Source: Heterobilharzia americana (taxonomy: Eukaryota; Platyhelminthes; Trematoda; Strigeidida; Schistosomatidae). From it: a DNA stretch of 64,000 nucleotides. A program made the translations under genes and the position numbers. Shown in pieces: positions 12,022-22,759 of the stretch. The stretch is taken from contig OX104127.1 of the NCBI GenBank assembly GCA_944470555.2, positions 118,386,741 to 118,450,740 of the forward strand, read 5' to 3'. Position 1 is the first letter of the stretch; each line of letters begins with the position of its first letter. The notes under the pieces are model-generated. The model searched no databases. It saw only the letters and a list, made by a program, of their open reading frames with translations, and had not been told where the DNA came from.

Positions 12022-12330
12022 GGAGAATATTTGTAGCTCAGGTGGATAGTCTTGGTTGTATTGTGTCTTCTGAGCTGGGATGTTAAACCATGAAGCTTTC
12101 ATCGTCTTTCTGGACGACATCATCAGCAATAACTTCAGTATGAAGTAAGCTGTCAGTATCTCTCCATGAGTGATTTAGTAGCTCACCTTGACGATATGAT
12201 CTGTGATTGCCTGTTTCCTTTGCTGTATCATTGACTGTAGAGATTTTCTTGTTGGCTGTTCCTCTGCTTGACCTCTGTCGTTTATCATTTTTCTCATTGA
12301 TTGATATACATATATAGATTGCTGACTGAT
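12022..12330 (-). repeat. PLE terminal repeat (pLTR-like), first copy after the endonuclease
   Basis: Directly follows the endonuclease reading frame. Its distal edge reads, on the plus strand, GAGAATATTTGTAGCTCAGG then TTGGTTGTATTGTGTCTTCT. These two edges recur at 17,478-17,530 (inverted), 29,863-29,975, 58,841-59,940 and in the 76-bp RTE inserts. Confidence 0.8.
12085..12136 (-). ncRNA. Candidate hammerhead-like motif in PLE terminal repeat
   Basis: On the minus strand there is a perfect core, CTGATGA (12,126-12,120). After one extra T comes a stem GTCGTC/GACGAT around CAGAAA, then GAAA (12,100-12,097) and the self-complementary AGCT. The one-base offset before stem II and the poor helix I make this weaker than the SINE ribozymes. 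PLE terminal repeats in many animals are known to carry hammerheads, which is the reason for the call. Confidence 0.45.
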
Positions 12331-12990
12331 TTGAATGCCAAGCTTCTAGGAATTCTCTGGTATTCTTTGTGTTTCCTCTCTCCGTCCAAAATTTCTACAT
12401 TGTCGAAATTGAATTCATTTCCATAGTTGTTCTTCACAGGCATTAAAATGGGTGATGAAATGTCGTGACGTTTAATGGCCAATTGGTGTTCATGTAGACG
12501 AAGGCGAAGAGGGTGACCACTTTGTCCAACGTAGTGTTGACTACAGTTATTGCAGCTGATTTTGTAAATGATATTTGGTTTGTCTTCTTTGGTTGTTGCA
12601 TCCTTTGGTTTGCATAATATTGCTTGGAGGGAATTTGTTGGTTTATGAGCCACACGAATTCCAAGTGGTCTCAGTAATTTTGTGCTGTAGTGTGTTCTTG
12701 CTCTTTTGAATAAAGTCTGCACGCAGCTAATTTTCTGCATTGTTGTGTCGTTATCACTGTTGTTGAAGATTTGATGAGTGTGCTGGCTGGCTTTCTGCAT
12801 ACTCTGGTTTCCAAATTTCCGGAATTCGTCCTAATAAGTGAAACATTCAGAATGGCAGAGTGATTCTTTCATTACTTCGCCTCTGTGAACTTCAAATCAT
12901 TGAAAAAGTCAGTGATCAAACAGAAAGTGTTGTCCGCATCGAACTTCCTAAAGATAAAAAGAGTTCCGATAAAATTACTATCATATAAAT
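12294..12990 (-). pseudogene. PLE linker and GIY-YIG endonuclease domain (disrupted)
   Basis: A continuous frame of 168 codons (12,800 to 12,294) contains CVQTLFKRARTH, then IIYKISCNNCSQHYVGQSG and RLRLHEHQLAIKRHD. This is the GIY-YIG signature of PLE endonucleases: the Y before K-I-C, the Y-V-G, the R and the downstream EH. Upstream, in shifted frames, sequence such as NTFCLITDFFNDLKFTEA (about 12,950-12,895) continues the RT thumb/linker after the catalytic box. The GIY-YIG domain nicks target DNA in active PLEs. The core residues look intact, but the protein is cut off from its RT by the RTE insertion. Confidence 0.8.
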
Positions 12991-12993
12991 TTC

Positions 12994-15900
12994 TCCATTA
13001 GCTTCATAATGGAACATAGGGATTCAGTAGCACGTCTCCAGTACACTCTGAAATGAAATCATTCGAACCTGGTTCCACCACAGACCACAAGCTCTCATTT
13101 CCTCCTCACACCATCCCCTCCATGTCACCCTCAACTCGGATGCCCAACTCGTCGTCTCCCATATGGGTTACAATCTACGACCTGGCTGGCCTGACGCATG
13201 ATATCCCCAGTCGGCCTTCTCAGTGTATGCACAATCCCACCCATCTCCACATCCCTCCAGTGCATATTTGCTGAGTGATAGGTTCTTGGTTGATCCATTA
13301 GCAGCCAGAGTGAGTTCCTTGTTGCTTGTTCCCTCTGGCAATCCATCTGAGCTTCAGTAACGAACGACTGAGCGTAGGCAGTTGTTGATGAATGTCTGTA
13401 ATTTGTTGGAAATGCCTTTCGTAACTCGACAAGTCACTGGGCCAGACATGAGCACTGACTTGACTGGGTTGGTGTTGAAAATCCGCATCTTGTTCACACT
13501 TCATGCTAAATGCAGAAGATCTCCACATTGGTTTCAGGCTAATGAACACCTGTCTTCCTTTTACGATTCTGGTTGCTTTGACGTCCTCGTCTGTGCATGT
13601 GCCGCGTGTAGTTGAAACAGTGCTGTCTAGATAGGTGAAAGAGGCTACTTCCTTTGAGTTTCTCCCGTCCATGGTGATTGATGCTTGTTGCTGTCATTGC
13701 TGTTGATTGGGTATCTTCATCACCTCTCTCTCTTCTCTACACTCACTTGAAGTCCCGTCTTCCTTCGCTGACCTGCTTCTTCTGTCAACTTGTTAGTTTC
13801 CTCCTTTAGATCTTCAAGTTTGTGTGACATTAGACACAAGTCAGCAGCGAAATCCAAATCTGCTAGGTTCTTTTCCGTGGTCCAGCCAGAGTATCCCCCT
13901 CTTCTCACAGCTCCTCATTGTTTGTTGCATAACCCAGTCCACCACAATCAGGAATATCATGGGTGATAGTAGGCAGCAGCCTCGTCCTACTCCTGTCTTC
14001 ACTTCCACTTCAAAGGCATCACTGAGCTTCCCATTGTGAATTACTTGGCATGTGGCGTCTTCATATAGTTGTTGAATGAGATCGATAAAGGTTTGTGGTA
14101 TTCCGTAATGTTGCAGCAGTTGCCAAATTACTTCTCGGTCGACGCTGTTGAAGGTCTTCTCGAAGTAGACAAAGTTGAGTTAGAGTTGAGTTGACTGACG
14201 TTCTATACTCTGTTCTATGATGATGCGAAGCGTTGCAATTTGGTCCATGTATGATTTGTACTTCCCGAATCCAGTCAGCCTGTTCGGCTCGAGGTTTTGA
14301 ATCCAGCACATCCTTTAGTCTCTCCAGGATGATGTGGCATAATATTTTGCTTGCTCCGGATGGGATGGGGTGTGATTCCCCGCCAATTCTTGCAAACACT
14401 TACGTCGCCCTTCTTTGCGAGTTTGACAAGGTAACCCTTCTTCAAATCACCAGGTACCTTCCCCTCCTTCCACACCTTCTGCAATAGTGGTGTCAGCATG
14501 TTCACTGCTGTCTCTGCGTCTGCTCTCAGTGCTTCTTTTGTGGGATTCCATCTGGTCCTGCTGCTTTCCCACACTTCAGTAGCTTTATGGCGCTGAGGAC
14601 TTCTACTTTGGTCGGAGGGCCTGTGTTCACTGGTAGTTCTGTGGCTGGGCTGCAGGTGATATTTCTGGACGAAGTGCATATGGTGGTGGTGGTGGTTGAT
14701 TCAAGATCTTTTTGAAGTGGTCAGCCCATCTTTTCCTTTGTTTCTCCTCTCTGGTAATTAGATTTCCGTCATCATCTTTGATTGGCTTCATCTGTGTTGA
14801 TCTCTTCCCTACCAGGCAGTCAGTAACCTGCTTATTTGATACAATGTTGTCAGGTCCAGCCTGCCAGCCAACAGCCTGTTCTGCCTCAATTGCCAATGTT
14901 TCGTAGAAGTGTCTTTTGTCTTTGCACACACTCTTCTTCACTTCTTTGTCCAGTGTTTTATGCATTGTACTCAGTTTCTCTCCTCGTTGTGCATCATTGC
15001 ACTGGTTCACCTTCTGCTTCACCATCCTCATCTCCCTCCTCTATCAGCTTCCATGTGTTCATCGAGATCCATTCCTTGTCTTCTTCTACTTCTTCTTCCT
15101 TCCTAATACGGTTATGCAGGTTTCTTTATTTCCACATAGTTTTCAAAGAGTTCCAGTGTTCATCCGATCAGGTTTCTTCAGAGATCTTGCTCAACATCTC
15201 CCATTTTGTCCTGATGGCTGACTGATGTGAAGATTTCCTTTTTAGTTTCGTCCTTTAGTTCAGTTTGTGTTCTGGGTGTTGAACTTGAAGTGGGGTCGAT
15301 CATCACCAACTTCTTTCACCTTGATTTGGAAGGTTCCCTGCACTAGAGAGTGATCTGAACCTACATCTGCTCCTCTTCTTCGTCTTGTGTCAAGTAGACT
15401 GCGTCTCCACTTTCTTCAGATTGGGATGAAGTGGATCTGATTTTTAGTGTGTGTTGGTGTCTGGTGAAATCAAATCCATGTTGCTTTGTGGGTATTTTTG
15501 TGCTTGAACACAGTGCCTTACTCGAATCACCGAATCGTTGAATGCACAGAATTCTGCAAACAATTCTCCATTCTCATTTATTTCACCGAGTGCTTGTCGA
15601 CCATGGTTAGTTCGCGTCCTGTGTTGTCCACTTCCACTTTGGCACTAATGTCGTCCATTAGAATTTTGATATCGCCAGCTGAAGTGGGATCTTTTCCATT
15701 GCTTATTTCAGTTTGCTGTATAATTCCTCCTTCTTCTCTTCATCTCCATTATTTGTATGTGCATGGCGTGCATCAGCCGACTGGCTTCGCGAATGCTTTC
15801 ACCAACTGGCATCATTTCGCCTCTCCGATTTCAGCGAGGAATAATATTTTTTTTATATTTAGTTTGTGTTTTGAAGTTTCTTTAGCGGTTGGATTTGTTT

Positions 15901-15994
15901 TACGGTGTAGGGTTGCTAGCCCTACTCCCGACCTTCCCTCTGTACCCTGGCTTTGACCCGACTAGTAACTTGTGAACTAGTAAACCAGGTGAGG
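12994..15994 (-). mobile_element. RTE-like retrotransposon copy C (subfamily I), inside the PLE
   Basis: The 5' end lies at about 15,994 (minus-strand CCTCACCTGG, then AGGGAAGGTCGGGAGTAGGG) and the 3' end at about 12,994 (CCTATGTTCCATTATGAAGC). A 5' deletion joins the leader to mid-endonuclease (at GATGCACGCCATGCACATAC, about 15,760-15,780) and removes the endonuclease N-terminus. Copy I shares exactly this joint. The linker, full RT and C-terminal parts follow in several frames. It is nearly identical to copy D in inverted orientation. Because both split PLE halves remain recognisable, C inserted after the PLE. Confidence 0.85.
13298..15031 (-). pseudogene. RT and C-terminal reading frame remnants of RTE copy C
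   Basis: Frames at 15,031-14,627, 14,679-14,275 and 14,399-14,061 together cover the linker and RT: MKPIKDDDGNLITREEKQRK, ETAVNMLTPLLQKVWKEGKV, GDVSVCKNWRGIT and ILCHIILERLKDVLDSK. The catalytic box region near 13,850 reads DLDFAADLCLMS, so the first of the two FADD aspartates is replaced by alanine. The frame at 13,672-13,298 holds the segment DGRNSKEVASFTYLDSTVST, then the C-terminal basic domain. The FAAD change and frameshifts mean no active enzyme. Confidence 0.75.
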
Positions 15995-17040
15995 TTTTCG
16001 TTGATGTAGTGAATCCAAATTTTTGTTTTGATCACAGGTAGAATGATGGCTTCCAGTCTCTGCATCACTGCATTTGCAATTAGCCTGGATATCGATGATT
16101 CCATTGAAGTTCCATTCATCTGTTTGTATATCTTGTCATTAACTTGGATGTAAGTTGGCAGACAAAGGTTAATGAGTTCCATTAGATTTGAACATTTAAA
16201 TTTTGTACGTTCAGAAATATTTGTATCTTCAGTGAGTAGGAGGGACATCGTTTCCTTGACCAATTGAGGTTCGATTGGTGTGTATTATGCTGTGACAGCA
16301 AACGATACCATTAATTCGTCGTTTCCAATATTAATGGTTTTCATCTTTTCTAAGAATTCTGTTGATGATTTGATGAAATTTCTGCATAATTTAAAAAGGT
16401 GTTTCAGTTTTCTTGAAAGTTCTCTTGACATGTTGTATATTGAAATTCCCGGAAGTGGAACTACTGGTAATAGAGGGATGTCTGGTTTGTGTAGCTTTGG
16501 TCCACCGCAGAAATGAGGAAGGACATGTCCTTTTGGTTTCATGAGCATTTTTCTTGCTTTCTTACTTCTTGTGCTTTGAAGAGTTTATTCAAGGCTTTAT
16601 TGATATAGTTGTTGAACTGTCGGATAGGGTTGATTTCAAGTGGTTGGTACAAATTTTTGTCTTTGAGTAATTCCCTTGCCTTCTTGATGTAGTTTTCCTT
16701 GTCCATAACTACAGTGGTGTCTCTTCTATCTCATGGAAGTATTACGATGTCTTTCCTATTTTTCAGTCTTTTTATTGTTTTCTATTCTTGAGTGTTCGTT
16801 TGAGCGTGAAATCTCTTCTGTCTAACCGGTGTTTCGATTGTTTTTCGTATTTATTTTTGAGTGTCATGATATAATAGTGATGTTTCAAGAGATGATTCTA
16901 ATGCATCAAAGAATTCTAGTATTGAGGCGTCTCTTGTACTGTAACTCAATTCTTTCTGAAGAAGAAGTTCTATTTTTGTCAGTGACTTTCTATAACTTGG
17001 CAACACAGTCGGTTGTTTCCTCCGGTATTCGTGTTTCAAA
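15995..17040 (-). pseudogene. PLE reverse transcriptase, N-terminal and palm parts
   Basis: Minus-strand frames in order: SYRKSLTKIELLLQKELSY (17,039-16,851); DKENYIKKARELLKDKNLY and FNNYINKALNKLFKAQEVRK (about 16,700-16,565); FCGGPKLHKPDIPLLPVVPL and SRELSRKLKHL with NIGNDELMVSFAVTA (16,548-16,285); YIQVNDKIYKQMNGTSMESS, AVMQRLEAIILPVIK and IWIHYINEN (about 16,150-15,995). These match PLE RT motifs: the GLPKLHK-type box, the KQ-GT-MGSP-type box and the YVDD box, here decayed to YINE exactly where RTE copy C begins. Confidence 0.8.
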
Positions 17041-17477
17041 AACTTTGATCAGCTTTTTTATGACGATTTTTATTCACAGTTCTTTTTATCACCTACTTGA
17101 TTTTCCAATTGTTGTTGTTAACGTTGTCATATGTTGTGTTGTAAGTGTGCTTTCTAGTTTTCTCTTTTCACTGTCAATCTCCAACTGGTATTTTCAAATC
17201 CGATAATCTGCATCTACAATCATCAGTTGTACCATTTGTCTTACACGTTGTTCAGCTATTTTCCATCCCACTGAACAGTACATCAGTGGTTTGTATCTGA
17301 CATTCTTCCACAGAATATTCTGACCTAAGTACTTATGGAGAAAGAATTGTTATTCAGTTGCATGACCGTACCTCTTGGAGACGTCCTCCAATCTTCGAAC
17401 AAAGTAGAGTGTGTTAAAGTTGTACGATTTTGAAATAGCTGAGACTATTTATGCCACAGGCGGATAACTTTGGCTTG

Positions 17478-17530
17478 GCTCAGAGAACACAACACAACCA
17501 AAATCATCCACTTGAGCTACAAATATTCCC
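17478..17530 (+). repeat. Inverted PLE terminal fragment at the PLE 5' side
   Basis: Reads GGCTCAGAGAACACAACACA and ends GAGCTACAAATATTCCC. This is the reverse complement of the distal edge of the terminal repeat at 12,022-12,080, so the PLE is flanked by terminal repeats in opposite orientation, a known PLE arrangement. Confidence 0.7.
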
Positions 17531-17532
17531 AA

Positions 17533-19531
17533 CATTTTAATGAAAGAAATATTGAATGGTTACACAGCCGCACAGATTTTGAAAATAAATTCCTTGGAAA
17601 CGATCTCCTACACTAAACTGTTTGTTCTATAGTTAGACTACTGTCAATCAAAGTCTAAAAGACCCCTATAATCATCACAGATTTTTATTTCACTCATGCT
17701 ACCTAATATCCTTAGTAATAAATTTGGGAATTCTTGTTTTACTCTCTTAGCCTCAATCGTAAGCAGCTACAACAGAAGTGACAAGTTCCAGTGGGTTTTC
17801 ATTCCCATATTAAAGTTAGTGAACAGTAAAAAAGCCACTCTAATTGCAGTGTTTAAGGCTGTGACCAATACCTGCTTTAACTCACAGACCTACAGAAATG
17901 AAGTGACTGGTCTACTTTATCAGCATTTTATGTGTAATTAGATCAATTCAAAACCCAATTGCCTCCTCATACCTAGTTTCTCTCCTGATGTCGTATAATC
18001 AAACAAACTTAAAATTGTTTTCATTTCCTTCCAATCTGCATCCAGCTAAGGTTTATGAAATTCAGATGAAGCTACAGAACTTAGTATCTGTTTGATCATT
18101 CAGTGAAAGTTTATTATTACTATACTCAGTGAATATTGTCGTGAATGTTGAAGCAAATGAATCTTACAAACAAGGTAGATTACAGCTAGCACTTAAGTTG
18201 AAAGTATGATAAGTGTCTTACTAACAGTATACCAATTTTATGCATAAAATCCAATTGGCTACTTTATCGAAAACAAATTAAATTTGGTTTTTAATTCCAT
18301 GTCTGACAATCATCATGTCATTAGCTTTTCAGTATAACTTAAATGTCAGTTGATCTGGCTTGTAATATCGAAAAATAGTAACATTATGCATCAATAATAT
18401 TAACGGACAGTTGTATCCACTATAAACAGTATGATATAAGGCTTTTAAATACCAAATCACGATGTTCTAAAAAAAATCTAAGTAGCATCATTCGCCTATT
18501 TATTGATCTAAATAAGAATAAATGTTTTATGATGAAAAACGTATACATAGTATGCCTGATACAGTAACGTAGTACGTTCAAAATTAGAAAAAACTAAGCA
18601 ATTACTCGTTTATCCATATTAATTCTTTTTACTCATACACTTGAAATGACAATAGGTTTCTGCAGCAATGAACTTCAATGGAATCAAATTTATTTTTAGA
18701 GAATACAATAAAAAATAGTTTTGATCTCGTGTTTCATAGTAAAATATTCCATTCTTTTCTAAATGTCAGTATATTAATTAAAATATATGGAATAGCCATG
18801 GCTTTATACACTGATGTTACTGATACAGGATGACGATTAAAGTTGAAATGAAATCTTGATTGCTTCAGGATCCGAAACAACAGTCATTGAATTACCCAAA
18901 GTGCTGTGTAACAGCTGATTTAACAGACTTAGTTGCTGACACTATCTTAACCTCACCTCAACCGTACAAGGTTTCGCGTGAGTGCCATGGAAAACTGTGA
19001 TACGTAATTGTTCGTTCGTTTTAACCATACTAGCTGTCAAACCAGGTTTTTTCATCTGAATCCGAATCAAGCCGAGTTAGAGTGGGGTAGTATCATACTG
19101 ATTGTAAATGAAACTCTCTGTGATAAATTTGTTTGGCTATTGTTTGGTATTATTGGTACGCAGTGATGACTGAAAACCGTTAATCAATTCGTAAGATAAC
19201 CTAAATAATATTTTACACGTAGATTATCAGCAATTAAGACTGCTAGTATAAATGGTAATCTAAGTTACATGTGGTCATCAAAGAAAAGCAAATTCACGTG
19301 CATCAACGCACTTGTCTATGACTTCAGTCTCATTATAATAAGTAATTTTTATGTAAAATTAGTCAAATATTTGCGTGGTCAATTTCCAACTATTTAATGA
19401 AATACTTTACCCATTCGCTGCATAGAAGGATGACACAAAAAAATGCTCAATATGAGTACTTCCTAAACAGAAATCTACCAAAAAAGCTTGTAATGAGTCA
19501 CACAATTATCAGGCAAGTGATATGTGTGACG
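17533..19531. other. 2 kb AT-rich stretch, no gene seen
   Basis: The small frame at 17,696-17,941 (81 aa) is not recognised. No repeat family was identified. Confidence 0.55.
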
Positions 19532-20130
19532 CGGACGACACAGGAAGAGAACTAACCATGGTCGACAAGCACTCGGTGAAATAAATGAGAATGGAGAATT
19601 GTTTGCAGAATTCTGTGCATTCAACGATTCGGTGATTCGAGTAAGGCACTGTGTTCAAGCACAAAAATACCCACAAAGCAACATGGATTTGATTTCACCA
19701 GACACCAACACACACTAAAAATCAGATCCACTTCATCCCAATCTGAAGAAAGTGGAGACGCAGTCTACTTGACACAAGACGAAGAAGAGGAGCAGATGTA
19801 GGTTCAGATCACTCTCTAGTGCAGGGAACCTTCCAAATCAAGGTGAAAGAAGTTGGTGATGATCGACCCCACTTCAAGTTCAACACCCAGAACACAAACT
19901 GAACTAAAGGACGAAACTAAAAAGGAAATCTTCACATCAGTCAGCCATCAGGACAAAATGGGAGATGTTGAGCAAGATCTCTGAAGAAACCTGATCGGAT
20001 GAACACTGGAACTCTTTGAAAACTATGTGGAAATAAAGAAACCTGCATAACCGTATTAGGAAGGAAGAAGAAGTAGAAGAAGACAAGGAATGGATCTCGA
20101 TGAACACATGGAAGCTGATAGAGGAGGGAG

Positions 20131-21006
20131 ATGAGGATGGTGAAGCAGAAGGTGAACCAGTGCAATGATGCACAACGAGGAGAGAAACTGAGTACAATGC
20201 ATAAAACACTGGACAAAGAAGTGAAGAAGAGTGTGTGCAAAGACAAAAGACACTTCTACGAAACATTGGCAATTGAGGCAGAACAGGCTGTTGGCTGGCA
20301 GGCTGGACCTGACAACATTGTATCAAATAAGCAGGTTACTGACTGCCTGGTAGGGAAGAGATCAACACAGATGAAGCCAATCAAAGATGATGACGGAAAT
20401 CTAATTACCAGAGAGGAGAAACAAAGGAAAAGATGGGCTGACCACTTCAAAAAGATCTTGAATCAACCACCACCACCACCATATGCACTTCGTCCAGAAA
20501 TATCACCTGCAGCCCAGCCACAGAACTACCAGTGAACACAGGCCCTCCGACCAAAGTAGAAGTCCTCAGCGCCATAAAGCTACTGAAGTGTGGGAAAGCA
20601 GCAGGACCAGATGGAATCCCACAAATACCACAAACCTTTATCAATCTCATTCAACAACTATTTGAAGACACCACATGCCAAGTAATTCACAATGGGAAGC
20701 TCAGTGATGCCTTTGAAGTGGAAGTGAAGACAGGAGTAGGACGAGGCTGCTGCCTACTATCACCCATGATATTCCTGATTGTGGTGGACTGGGTTATGCA
20801 ACAAACAATGAGGAGCTGTGAGAAGAGGGAGATACACTGTCTGGACCGCGGAAAAGAACCTAGCAGATTTGGATTTCGCTGCTGACTTGTGTCTAATGTC
20901 ACACAAACTTGAAGATCTAAAGGAGGAAACTAACAAGTTGACAGAAGAGGCAGGTCAGCGAAGGAAGACGGGACTTCAAGTGAGTGTAGAGAAGAGAGAG
21001 AGGTGA
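20131..21006 (+). pseudogene. Linker and RT-edge frames of RTE copy D
   Basis: A 134-codon frame (20,131-20,535) encodes the linker with DKEVKKSVCKDKRHFYETLA and MKPIKDDDGNLITREEKQRK. A second frame (20,532-20,885) has LLKCGKAAGPDGIPQIPQTF, fusing the PDGIP box directly to a later RT segment. FAADLCLMS (about 20,875-20,900) lacks the first catalytic aspartate. It is non-functional. Confidence 0.75.
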
Positions 21007-21053
21007 TGAAGATACCCAATCAACAGCAATGACAGCAACAAGCATCAATCACC

Positions 21054-21600
21054 ATGGACGGGAGAAACTCAAAGGAAGTAGCCTCTTTCACCTATCTAGA
21101 CAGCACTGTTTCAACTACACGCGGCACATGCACAGACGAGGACGTCAAAGCAACCAGAATCGTAAAAGGAAGACAGGTGTTCATTAGCCTGAAACCAGTG
21201 TGGAGATCTTCTGCATTTAGCATGAAGTGTGAGCAAGATTCGGATTTTCAACACCAACCCAGTCAAGTCAGTGCTCATGTCTGGCTCAGTGACTTGGCGC
21301 GTTACGAAAGGCATTTCTAACAAATTACAGACATTCATCAACAACTGCCTACGCTCACTCGTTCGTTGCTGAAGCTCAGATGGATTGCCAGAGGGAACAA
21401 GCAACAAGGAACTCACTCTGGCTGCTAATGGATCAACCAAGAACCTATCACTCAGCAAATATGCACTGGAGGGATGTGGAGATGGGTGGGATTGTTCATA
21501 CACTGAGAAGGCCGACTGAGGACATCATGCGTCAGACCAGCCAGGTCGTAGATTGTAACCCACATGGGAAACGACGAGTTGGGCATCCGAGTTGAGGGTG
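21054..21600 (+). pseudogene. C-terminal domain remnant of RTE copy D
   Basis: The frame at 21,054-21,320 encodes DGRNSKEVASFTYLDSTVST and KGRQVFISLKPVWRSSAF. In another frame come QEPITQQICTGGMWRWVG and HTLRRPTEDIMRQ. This is the post-RT domain of the family, frameshifted. Confidence 0.7.
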
Positions 21601-21745
21601 ACATGGAGGAGATGGTGTGAGGAGGAAATGAGAGCTTGTGGACTGTTGTGGAAGCAGGTTCGAAATATTTCATAGAACAGAGTGTACTGGAGACGTGCTA
21701 CTGAATCCCTGTGTTCCACTAGGAGCGCAAGGGACAGGTAATCAT

Positions 21746-22430
21746 AAATGATCATCATATATGTTACATTTTTTCTGTCATAGTGAATAATATAAGCGTA
21801 TTCATAAAATTATTTGCATTTTATTATTGCAGGATAGTTTGATACTTCAAGTTCTTCTAGGATTGATTTAATTGTATGGTTAAGATTATCTACTTTTTGT
21901 AAACAACAGCTACTTATTGACCACTGTGGAGACATATCTAGCAAATTGTATGTAGAATACGGTACGGTGAAATAATTATTCAAGCCACAGAACTCGATAA
22001 AAATAAACTGCAATATCTCGACAAAATTGCATGTGCTTCGGTGAATTAAGTATTCATATTAATCGGATTCATCTGATGATAAGCTGTTTTGTCGGCTATT
22101 ACCATCAAGAAGTAGAGATGAATATATTGTTACATAAAAATCACATTTATTTTCATTTTTATCATGATTGATATTCAAAGTTTACTGGAATAGTAATGGA
22201 CTAATCCACTCAACTCCATACATAAAAGCTATAGCGATCGGGTCAAGTAATTACCATCAACGCATTCTTAGGAGTGATCATTCAGGAAGCATAAACTTGA
22301 TATCATAAGACAGTAATATAACCAGCTAACTTAACATGTCATGCGATGGAAATTTTGTTGGAAGGATATGAAAATCAACAAGTGAACCACTATTCAATTA
22401 GGTTACCCAATAATAATTTCGTTAAAGTTC
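21746..22430. other. AT-rich stretch, no gene seen
   Basis: No feature recognised between RTE copy D and the SINE cluster. Confidence 0.55.
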
Positions 22431-22507
22431 TTACTACTATTTGTTGATATCCTTATAATTCTTCGTTGTTATACTGGATTGAATTGTTCGACCTCTGTTG
22501 GCATATG
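22431..22507 (-). repeat. Sm-alpha-associated repeat, copy 1
   Basis: ATTTGTTGATATCCTTATAA through TTCGACCTCTGTTGGCATAT recurs at 22,760-22,834 in the same orientation with roughly one change in eight bases. The two copies bracket SINE B1, spaced about 328 bases, so this is either part of a head-to-tail Sm-alpha dimer or a very long target duplication. Confidence 0.6.
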
Positions 22508-22544
22508 AACTTCAACAGAGATGACTCGATATTGCTTGAGCGTT

Positions 22545-22745
22545 TATTGTGGCAGTTTACTTAGCTGTTGATGGCAAAGGAATCCAGGAGGCGCGTTTCG
22601 TCCCATTTCGGACTCGTTAGCTCGATGTAACTGCAACCCAGTAAGTGATGTTGTTCCTACTGAGACTCGAACCCAGTACCCGTCACTTCAGACACCAGAG
22701 TATTGTCCACTAGCCAACTGAGACACAATAGCCACCACTTATACA
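22545..22745 (-). mobile_element. Sm-alpha-like SINE (family B) copy 1
   Basis: On the minus strand: an A-box-like CTCAGTTGGCTAGTGG, a B-box-like GGGTTCGAGTCTCAG, then a decayed hammerhead (about 22,622-22,578) with CTAACGA, GTCC/GGGAC around GAAAT, GAAAC, GCGCCTC and CTGGATTCC. The GACGAAACGCGC...CTGGATTCC signature is the established schistosome Sm-alpha hammerhead. Core G-to-A and cleavage-site changes (GTC to CTC) indicate inactivity. Confidence 0.75.
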
Positions 22746-22759
22746 ACGGGTATTAGTCA

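Larger units (their letters stand above)
11600..17532 (-). mobile_element. Penelope-like element (PLE), split by RTE copy C
   Basis: Read on the minus strand: an inverted terminal fragment at 17,478-17,530, an N-terminal region, the RT domain (about 17,040 to 15,995), the RTE insertion (15,994-12,994), the rest of the RT/linker and a GIY-YIG endonuclease (about 12,990 to 12,294). Two tandem copies of the 3' terminal repeat follow (12,330-12,022 and 11,945-11,614). RT plus C-terminal GIY-YIG endonuclease and duplicated or inverted terminal repeats are diagnostic of PLEs, which are known in schistosomes. The reading frame is broken by stops and frameshifts, so the copy is dead. Confidence 0.85.
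19532..21745 (+). mobile_element. RTE-like retrotransposon copy D, 5'-truncated, RT deleted
   Basis: Starts within the endonuclease region (GGACGACACAGGAAGAGAAC) and runs to the 3' end near 21,745 (TTCCACTAGGAGCGCAAGGG). It matches copy C nearly base for base in reverse orientation, including private changes such as the ATGGTCGACAAG variant and the AAAGAAGTTGGTGATGATCG deletion. Unlike C it has lost about 480 bp of the RT core. The loss is at 20,622-20,640, where GGAATCCCACAAA is joined directly to TACCACAAACC. Confidence 0.85.

Noticed and set aside
14836..15225. Plus-strand 129-codon frame repeated identically at 20,326-19,937 (minus)
   Set aside because: It is antisense to the linker of RTE copies C and D. 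Identity follows from the element copies, and the translation has no known domain.
22060..22100. CTGATGATAAGCTG as a hammerhead core
   Set aside because: No GAAA box or matching helices follow.
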